64,000 nucleotides of DNA from Trematomus loennbergii (lineage: Eukaryota; Chordata; Actinopteri; Perciformes; Nototheniidae). How positions within the stretch are numbered: position 1 is the first letter of the stretch; every line of letters starts with the position of its first letter. The DNA lies in NCBI GenBank assembly GCA_012861695.1, contig JAAOOA010000010.1, positions 374,501-438,500 on the forward strand, given 5' to 3'. Position numbers and translations under genes: made by a program. The notes under the pieces were generated by a model. The model saw only the letters and a list, made by a program, of their open reading frames with translations, searched no databases and had not been told where the DNA came from. This document shows, piece after piece, positions 56,476 through 64,000 of this stretch.

Positions 56476-56518
56476 AACTGTATTAGGTTAGTTGAAAACA
56501 ATAATATTAAGTTTAACC
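56476..56518 (+). repeat. 43-bp direct repeat flanking the PLE block (right)
   Basis: Exact copy of 42703-42745. It is immediately preceded by CCTAACCCTAACCCT, a short telomere-like array at the 3' end of PLE copy B. Confidence 0.85.
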
Positions 56519-56628
56519 TCATATTTTTTATTTGAAGTTAATATTATTGCTTTAAACTAACCTAATACAGTGATGTGATTTGTTGACATGATACATTTAA
56601 TTAAATTCAACGTTTCAGTTTTTCAGTG
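56519..56628. mobile_element. MITE, right half
   Basis: Inverted counterpart of 42630-42745: GTTAATATTATTGC and AACTAACCTAATACAG mirror the 43-bp repeat, and the end is CAGTTTTTCAGTG. Excision of the PLE block plus one 43-bp copy restores a symmetric MITE. Confidence 0.75.
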
Positions 56629-59444
56629 CAGGCTGAATTTTAGCTCGAGTACCAGGAGTTCAATTTATTGGATAGGCTGGATAAATTAGAAATTATTTGT
56701 GTAGTTTATGCCTGTCATTGTACTTGTTAAGGGAAGCCCTACAATTATCAAAACGACAAATTGAGATCTAGATAAAAGGTCCACGGGTTCCTCCTGCCCC
56801 TTAGCAGGAGGTGGCGTTGTTAGCCGTTTAATGGTAACCCTTGCCAAGGTTACCACGTACAGAGGGGCATCTTATTTCGGACGCCAGCATACAGCTTCCT
56901 GCCTACTACCAGCCAGTTACCTGCCTAAGACCTGCCAAAGACCAGTATTGGGAATGTTAAGCCCTCCCACTATTTTCCAATTTCAGGGTTTAACCAGGAG
57001 ATGGCGCTATATATTAAATAACTATGGCCAAACTAAGACTTAGTTTTTCACAAGAGAAAATGCAGATATTATATAAAAAACTAAGTTAAAATCTTGTTTT
57101 TAATGCCCCAAGAGCAATAAATCACCGACCCCCCTCTGAGTGAATACCTGTTAACTTAACATCTTGTCACAAGCTTTTTGGAAGCATGTTCAAAGTATCA
57201 ATAATGTGTAACATTCCCCAGATATTTTAGACACTCTTCCTTACATTTTTAACAAAACAATAACATAAATTGCAAAATAATTACTTTTTTTCACTCCTTT
57301 CACTTTTTGATTCTCTTCCAATCTGAGAAAGTCCTTTCATAACGGAGACCTCTATCATCAAGTACTATATATAAATTATATATTACACATTGTCACAAGC
57401 TTTTTGGAAGAAAAGACTGACCCAAGAGACCGGTAGTTGACTAATTACAGGCCTCAATAAAGTTTATACATTGATTTAGTTGACAGTCCAGTTTAGCTTT
57501 CCTGTGGCATTATGTATTTGTGATTCACTGAATATTTTGTACAACCCAACAGGAAAGCTAAACAAACATTATAAGGAAAACAATTTGTCTCCCTCTGTTT
57601 GCATCTCTGTCTGTCTTAGTCTACTGTATATGTCAGTTTTCTGTCTCTTTCTCCTTCTCTCTCTCTCTCACCATCTAATAACTCTAAAATGAAATTGCAT
57701 TACTCTCCACTTTACTGGTCATTTGGTACCTTCAGGACTGCCTCTTCCGCTGGCCAAAGGAGAACATGACTAATGACCCATGATGAATTAATTGCATTTC
57801 TGAACTCTTATTTAAACATCACCAGAGATATTGTTTGATGGAATCTTCCTTTATTTTATGTATCACCATATATGTGTATGTATGCCTAATTAATGTCTGG
57901 GACATGGATAACTAATGCCACACGAACAACACAATATATTTGGCTGTCCTTCATAGATTAAAACCAATTACATGATGAAGGGTTGGACATCTAATCCTGT
58001 TGGATATGTTCTATCCAGATATATACCCCAAAACAGCATTCATTTATCAAAACATACATTGTTTCCTTGGTATGTTGAAGGTAAGTGCACGCTGACATGC
58101 ATGAGACAGTAATGTGATACATTTGGTGTCCCTTTGTCCAAGAAAAGCAACAAAGCAACCGACTAACATCAGAGCAGAGATAAAATAGAGCCTGAAAACA
58201 CCCAGGTAATCATCAAGGAACCTATTTAAAAAAAAAAGAAAATCTTAGAATAATGCTGACTGTTTTGAATGGCAAATGTTGTCAGCCATCATGACTGCAT
58301 CTCCTCTGAGAGATAGACATTGGGTCGCAGGAACAGCACCTAAGGCTATGATTATGACACATTTTAAATAAATAATGAAGCAGGAGGCAAGATTGACTGC
58401 TGTTATACTGACAACCTTAATCCCAACTGAACAGTATTTAACATCAGTTAAGTTTTCAGTTTATGGTTGTTACCCAGTAGTGGCTGGTGGCGAGTTATAC
58501 TGTATGCATAATGAACACAAAGTGAATCTCTTGAGTTGTTGTTGTTGTTGCTATATTCATGCAATCCATGCTTCAGAGTTATCGGCCAGATCAAAAAAGT
58601 GTATTTCTTAATAAACTAAATAGGCCACCATTGGTAGCAGTTCTCATTATATACTTCTCAGTAACTGCTCCCCTTAAATTAAATGTATTCTGTAGATAAA
58701 TGTAAACGTTCACCATCCCCCACCCGCCTACTGTATGTTGCTTTTTGACATGTAAATGGGTAACTACCCCCCTCTGAGTGAATACCTGTTGTACCTGTCT
58801 GGGGCTAAGCCCATAGGACGATGCTCTGATGTCATCACCCTCGCACATTTGTCATATTTTTACAAAAAACGATGTTAACACTTTCTCGTTCTTAATATAT
58901 GCTATATTTAGGGTCGATATGTGTTGAATTTACTTTAAAATAGCAGATCACTGTGATTCGGCTTAGTGAACGTGTGCTTCCCCCCCGTTGACAATTCACG
59001 AGCGTCTAACTCTCTCCCCCCTCCCCCGTCGCACCTTCTAACAGAACCCCCCCACATATCAAATCCCAATTTAACTGCTCTGGAGCAGAAATGAAAGAGT
59101 TTTAAAAATCTGCCCGATCCGTTCGCCTGCCCGATCGGTACTGCGCATGTGCGAGATGGTCCGCCATATTGCACAACTCCGTACGGCAACCCAACTAGGA
59201 CATTTGACACAGTGGCTTTTGGCAAAGCACACAAAGAAAACTAAAAAAACCGAGAGAGATGAGTTATTACATTATTGTTATTACAACGTGACTTCACCCA
59301 TTATTTAACAACTATTTTAATTGGGTTCTTTTATTTGGGGTTAAGTACATTGTCAGAATAAGTGAGAAATGGATTTAACTTCTGTTAGACAGCTATCATA
59401 CTGAATACATATGTATGCAAAAATGTATGGCATTAATATCCTAA
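56629..59444. other. Anonymous noncoding DNA
   Basis: No gene recognised. It contains a repeated 24-mer (57129-57152 and 58767-58790, CCCTCTGAGTGAATACCTG core). TGTCACAAGCTTTTTGGAAG occurs twice (57165 and 57391), and there is a 15-bp hairpin (57491-57563). These suggest one or two undefined short transposons. Confidence 0.4.
57491..57563. repeat. 15-bp perfect inverted repeat
   Basis: GTTTAGCTTTCCTGT (57491-57505) and its complement (57549-57563), spaced 43 bp. May be a transposon pair of ends or a chance hairpin. Confidence 0.7.
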
Positions 59445-60468
59445 TAAGGCCCCGGCTCCACGAGGACAAATACGGCAAAACGCATCGGAGTAACGCAAAT
59501 GCAACCGCAAAAAACCTTCCGTCCCCACGCAATATACACCGGATTGTGTCAAGCTCCACGAGACGGCTCCGTTTACATCCAAACGCTGAAAAGCTGCAGT
59601 ACATATGCCGAACCTGTACGTGGTGCTGTAACTTCCTCCACAAAAGCAGCAACTTCCTCCACAAAAGCAGCGAAGAAGAATGGTTGTCATGGCTGCCCTT
59701 CTGTTTATTCCATGGGTGGGGGCCGAGGGATCCGCGCAGAGTTTTTCAACGTGTATTAAAGTTTAAATCTTCCGGACAAAATTATAAAAGTGCCGGTCAA
59801 AGGTCTTCATTGTTATTTATTGAGCTTTAAAACAAATGAATAACGACGATATAATGATATATAATCATCAAATACACAGAGCCTGTCTCTTTTTCCTCTC
59901 TTCTGACAGCGTCAGTGTCTGTCTCATGCAGCAGCTGATCCTGTAATGAGTGACCCGACAGTAAAAATGAACATATTTATAAATAGTTTAGGTAGTTTGA
60001 GAGGTAATTAAAATAGCTAAGGGTGATGATCTGACTTGAAGTGTGTGTTTTGCTCCCGCTGCATCACAGCGGCAGGAGCTGCGTGTCTCCGTCCTGTCAG
60101 ATTAGACTTCACTCACGTTTATGTCCATATCGAGAGAAAGATAAATAATCTGAATTCAAGGAGGAGCTCCTGTAGATGTTGCACAAAGAACTGTAGCATG
60201 GTCAGTAGCGACTGGAGCACGATAGCAACCCTGCGGGGGAGAGGCGGGGAGAGGCGGGGCTATGAAAACGAATGACCGTATAGGCGACTCCACGGCCCCG
60301 TTGGACCCCCCAGAGCGCTCTGTTCCCAGATCTATCCACCTTTGGACCCGTTGTCGTTTGCGGGTCTGTTTCTACGTTTCCCTTACGGCGTCGTGGAGCT
60401 TAGAGGGCTATACGCATGAGAAATATGCGGATTCAACCAGTTTTCGTCCTCGTGGAGCCGGGGCCTTA
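59445..60468. mobile_element. Non-autonomous DNA transposon
   Basis: TAAGGCCCCGGCTCCACGAG at the left and CTCGTGGAGCCGGGGCCTTA at the right are exact complements of more than 20 bp, and CGTCGTGGAGC repeats appear inside. A 22-bp direct duplication (AACTTCCTCCACAAAAGCAG) is at 59630-59672. No transposase and no clear target duplication; superfamily not assigned. Confidence 0.7.
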
Positions 60469-60493
60469 GACTCACCTAATTAACTAACAACTA

Positions 60494-60984
60494 CAGTGGC
60501 GAGCCGTGAGCTTTATACCTAGGCCCTCTGACCCCCACCCTTCCTTCGAAAAAAAGACGTTATTACGTCACAGCGTATACTTCAGCGGAATATCAAAACA
60601 ACGGCCCAGGGTGCAAAACGCATCAATGACAGCGACCCTCTACCACACAAAACAACACCTGTGAACCCAATTTGTGTTCTTTGACATTGAAAATGATATT
60701 GCATTGTGTTTGTTACTTTCATTGCAGTTGTATGTCTTAAGTGTAATTTGGCATGCTTTTATTTTGAAGGCGAGTTCACGCTGTTGACAGGAAGTTGTTG
60801 TTGCTATGGAAACAAGAAAAGTTTCACAGCGGACGGAACTCGTCATAAAGTCTGCGATAATAAAACCCACCCATTTAGAGGGAAGATATGATTGGTCAAT
60901 TGTACTGTCATTTGACATTACTCTCTCGTTCAGTTACTATAGCGGGCCCTCTGTGAATCGCAGAGAGGCCCGCTATAGTAACTG
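60494..60984. mobile_element. hAT-like MITE, copy C2, foldback right end
   Basis: Left terminus CAGTGGCGAGCCGTGAGC. The body matches C1 (32270-32628) closely. At 60931-60984 the sequence turns back on itself (CAGTTACTATAGCGGGCC and its complement around TGAATCG), replacing the normal right end. The break contains CGCAGAG, which in C1 lies about 60 bp further on, suggesting a deletion with inverted duplication. Confidence 0.65.
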
Positions 60985-61371
60985 ACATTCAGGCCCAATC
61001 CCAAACCACGCCCTACACCCTACCCCTACACACTACCCCTCCGTTTGCGCGTTCGGGCAGAGGGTCCGCCACATTAAGTGCTGTTCCAAACCAACGAGTG
61101 TGGAGAGGTGTGGAGGGGGAGTGGGCTATCAAGCCCTCAAACAGCGAGTCTGCATCGGTGCTGACTTGAGACTGGTCTCTACCTGACCGGAGTCACGCTG
61201 TGTGTGTCCGTCAGGAAACACGCTGTTTACAAGTAGTTCCAGCAAACATCCACTGATAAATTGCGATGTTAACAACCTCATGATAACCTCATATTTTTTT
61301 AACTTAGGATCATACCTGTGTTTAGTCTAGAAAAAGGTAAATGTGTGCATTTTATTATAAAGTTGTGTATA
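60985..61371. other. Possible transposon left end
   Basis: CAGGCCCAATCCCAAACCAC, then CCCTACACCCTACCCCTACA and GCGCGTTCGGGCAG look like a DNA transposon terminus seen in fish, but no partner end was found. The Tc1 element is inserted just to its right. Confidence 0.3.
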
Positions 61372-62976
61372 CAGGACTGTCTCAGAAAATTAGAATATTG
61401 TGATAAAGTTCTTTATTTTCTGTAATGCATTAAAAAAACAAAAATGTCATACATTCTGGATTCATTACAAATCAACTGAAATATTGCAAGCCTTTTATTA
61501 TTTTAATATTGCTGATTATGGCATACAGCTTAAGAAAACTCAAAAATCCTATCTCAAAAAATTAGAATAGTTCCTCAGACCAAGTAAAAAAAAAAGATTT
61601 ATAACAGCAAAACACAATCAAACATTTGAAAATGTCCATTAATGCACTCAGTACTTGGTTGGGAATCCTTTTGCAGGATTACTGCATCAATGCGGCGTGG
61701 CATGGAGGCAATCAGCCTGTGGCATTGCTGAGGTGTTATGGATGCCCAGGATGCTTCAATAGCGGCCTTTAGCTCATTAGCATTGTTGGGTCTGGTGTCT
61801 TTCAGCTTCTTCTTCACAATACCCCACATATTCTCTATGGGGTTCAGGTCAGGGGAATTTGCAGGCCAATCGAGGACAGTAATGCCATGGTCAGTACACC
61901 AGTTACTGGTGGTTTTGGCACTGTGGGCAGGTGCCAGATCATGCTGGAAAATGAATTCCTCATCTCCATAGAGCTTTTCAGCAGACGGAAGCATGTAGTG
62001 CTCTAAAATCTCTTGGTACACAGCTGCATTTACTCTGGGCTTGATGAAACACAGTGGACCAACACCAGCAGCTGACATGGCTCCCCAAACCATCGCTGAC
62101 TGTGGGAACTTCACACTGGATTTCAAGCAACTTGGATTTTGCGCCTCTCCAGCCTTTCTCCAGACTCTGGCGCCTTGACTTCCAAATGAAATACAAAACT
62201 TGCTTTCGTCTGAAAAGAGGACTTTGGACCACTGTGCAACTGTCCAGTGCTTCTTTTCCTTAGCCCAAGTCAGACGCCTCTTCCGTTGTCTTGAGTTCAG
62301 AAGTGGCTTGACCATGGGAATACGGCTATTGTAGCCCATTTCCCGGACACGCCTGTGAACAGTGACTTTTGATACCTGGACTCCAGCTTCAGTCCACTGT
62401 CTTTGAAGCTCCCCCAAATTCTGGAAGCGACTCTTCTTCACAATGCTGTTAAGGCTGCGGTCATCTCTCTTGGTTGTGCAGCGTTTCCTGCCACATTTCC
62501 CCCTTCCAACAGACTTTTTGTGGATGTGCTTTGAAACTGCACTCTGTGAACAGCTTGCTCTTTGAGAAATTTCTTTTTGTGTCTTACCCTCCTGATGGAG
62601 GGTGTCAATGACGGTCCTCTGGACAGCAGTCAGATCAGCAGTCTTCCCCATACTTGTGATTTAGTTTACTGAACCAAGCTGAGTGTTTTTCAAGGCTCAG
62701 GAAACCCTTGCAGGTGTTTCGAGTTAATTAGACGATTCAAGTGATTCGTTGAACACCCTACTAGTATACTTTTTCATGATATTCTAATATTTAGAGATAG
62801 GATTTTTGAGTTTTCTTAAGCTGTATGCCATAATCAGCAATATTAAAATAATAAAAGGCTTGCAATATTTCAGTTGATTTGTAATGAATCCAGAATGTAT
62901 GACATTTTTGTTTTTTTAATTGCATTACAGAAAATAAAGAACTTTATCACAATATTCTAATTTTCTGAGAGTCCTG
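61372..62976 (-). mobile_element. Tc1-like transposon, apparently intact
   Basis: 1605 bp between TA dinucleotides (61370-61371 and 62977-62978). The terminal inverted repeats are about 200 bp, starting CAGGACTGTCTCAGAAAATT at the left and ending in its near complement at the right (GAGAGTCCTG, one difference). Each contains an outer and an inner copy of an AAATTAGAATA motif, the IR/DR layout of Tc1 elements. The gene inside is full length. Confidence 0.93.
61599..62651 (-). CDS. Tc1-like DD34E transposase
   Basis: 350 codons with no stop, starting MGKTADLTAVQRTVIDTLHQ at 62651. This is close to the usual roughly 340 residues for Tc1. Residues about 1-110 hold two helix-turn-helix units (KTQKEISQRASCSQSAVSKH; VSKVTVHRRVREMG) that bind the terminal repeats, with a basic GRGKCGRKR hook between. 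The catalytic triad is visible: LFSDESKF (Asp), FQHDLAPAHS (Asp) and NPIENMWG (Glu), with exactly 34 residues between the second Asp and Glu. It catalyses cut-and-paste at TA sites. The C-terminus is somewhat longer than usual. Intact frame plus near-perfect ends suggests recent activity. Confidence 0.93.
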   Translation of the reverse strand: MGKTADLTAVQRTVIDTLHQEGKTQKEISQRASCSQSAVSKHIHKKSVGRGKCGRKRCTTKRDDRSLNSIVKKSRFQNLGELQRQWTEAGVQVSKVTVHRRVREMGYNSRIPMVKPLLNSRQRKRRLTWAKEKKHWTVAQWSKVLFSDESKFCISFGSQGARVWRKAGEAQNPSCLKSSVKFPQSAMVWGAMSAAGVGPLCFIKPRVNAAVYQEILEHYMLPSAEKLYGDEEFIFQHDLAPAHSAKTTSNWCTDHGITVLDWPANSPDLNPIENMWGIVKKKLKDTRPNNANELKAAIEASWASITPQQCHRLIASMPRRIDAVILQKDSQPSTECINGHFQMFDCVLLL

Positions 62977-62978
62977 TA

Positions 62979-64000
62979 TTTACAGACAGAGTTTAGCTTG
63001 TACTTTTGATACCCCGCCTCCGACTCCCGTCTCTCGGCACCACAACATCCAGTTTACTGTATTTCACATGAGCGATGTCGAACATTGAAAAGTCCTTATA
63101 AAATCTCTGTTATTAGATCAGTACTTTTCTTATATGACTATTATTGACTTGAACACTGAGAATGTATTTATTAACTTCAGACATTTGAAATATTTGAAAT
63201 CAGATGAAAACAAACTGTAACGGGCCCTGCCGTGTTATCTATGATTACTATGCCTTACTGTACATTCATAATTTCAAAACATTCAAAAGCATTAAATAAA
63301 AAGTCATGAAAGAGATAAGGAGGAGAAAAGGTTTAAGGAAGTAAGCAAGGAATACAGAATGTTTCGTTATAATTTGCAGCGACTTGGTCATTGTGGGGAA
63401 AAATAACACCCATCCTGATCGTTTCAATGAAGTTGAATACAGAATATTCATATTTGTCAGTGATTTCATGTCAATTCGGCGAACATAAACATAAATGATG
63501 ATGATTAAATTAGGATTAAAAATCGGGAGAGCCGGCTCGTTCGTTTTTTTCGACTAAACAACATTATTTTGTTAAATAACAACATGGTGATGTTTTGTAA
63601 ATGATTACATGTCTTATTTAGCACAGACTATGATCCTATCCGTGACATATGGATCTTAACAAAGATCCGCTATACATTAGTACCAGACATACTGTACATC
63701 CAGTTTGTCGAAGACTCCACCACATGACTCCAGTGTGGAACCCCACTGCACCCCCTGGTGGATCAATGATCCATTGCAGCTGGCTTCACAATATTACATT
63801 TATTTATCATGGGGGCGGTATCAAGTCAGACTGGGGGCCGGCCGGCCATCACGGAACGTGCACGAACCAATCACGACCCTCGCGTTTTAAACTGTCCAAA
63901 ATAAGACGCTCCATCTGTATGTACCATAAACTACTTGTAATACCTAGAACCATTATTTCCACCTGTACGGTCACCTGTAACTTGTGTTTCTGATTTCTGA
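62979..64000. other. Noncoding; LTR fragment at 63280-63362
   Basis: No gene recognised. 63280-63362 (GTCATGAAAGAGATAAGGAG, GAATACAGAATGT) matches 44630-44690 within the solo LTR and is a decayed fragment of that family. The 114-codon frame at 63649-63993 has no recognisable domain. Confidence 0.45.

Noticed and set aside
59411..59830. 139-codon frame inside the 59445-60468 element
   Set aside because: No recognisable domain; overlaps terminal repeats and a 22-bp duplication, so probably chance.

Overview
The window is ray-finned (teleost) fish nuclear DNA. The evidence is the repeat repertoire: an L2/Maui-type LINE with an esterase-type ORF1, tRNA-headed SINEs with the fish GGATAAAAGCGTC tail, Tc1, piggyBac, hAT and P/THAP-like DNA transposons, Penelope-like elements, and long CA/GT microsatellites. 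I found no convincing host protein-coding exon. Every recognisable reading frame belongs to a mobile element, so this reads as an intergenic or intronic transposon graveyard.

Layout. 1-9.9 kb is mostly unique DNA with microsatellites, a 1.4 kb 17-bp/14-bp minisatellite, and AT-rich homeobox-like stretches (about 0.6-1.7 kb) that could be conserved noncoding elements. 9.9-14 kb holds hAT and TTAA-type elements. 14.0-36.7 kb is one minus-strand L2/Maui LINE (about 4.5 kb) cut into three pieces. One insertion is a 13.6 kb long-inverted-repeat element (F1, 14358-27947); the other is a stack of Harbinger-like, P/THAP-like and hAT elements (28.4-32.9 kb). F1 itself carries two solo LTRs, a 2.5 kb non-autonomous LTR retroelement, four piggyBac-like copies and a nested THAP element. 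Because the two arms of F1 are copies of each other, each arm preserves the empty site for insertions in the other. Target duplications can therefore be read directly. 36.7-41.2 kb has two more members of the F family (F3, F2). 42.6-56.6 kb is a small MITE split by a 13.7 kb block of Penelope-like retroelements (PLEs). The PLE block is flanked by an identical 43-bp direct repeat and is itself invaded by an LTR and hAT-like elements. 56.6-64 kb is mostly anonymous, with a palindromic hAT MITE and an apparently intact Tc1 transposon.

The most interesting material is the PLE block. Two copies place an SGNH/GDSL-hydrolase-like domain (GDS, PGA, GINN and DxxH blocks in order) upstream of the Penelope reverse transcriptase and GIY-YIG endonuclease. 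Two PLE units carry sequences that match hammerhead ribozymes lacking a real helix III. Next are a P-like/THAP element with perfect 8-bp target duplications and two apparent derivatives of only 37 and 64 bp made of its ends, and the F family, which shares CAAC...GTCTCAC termini and 7-8 bp duplications. All family names are from pattern recognition; no database search was possible.
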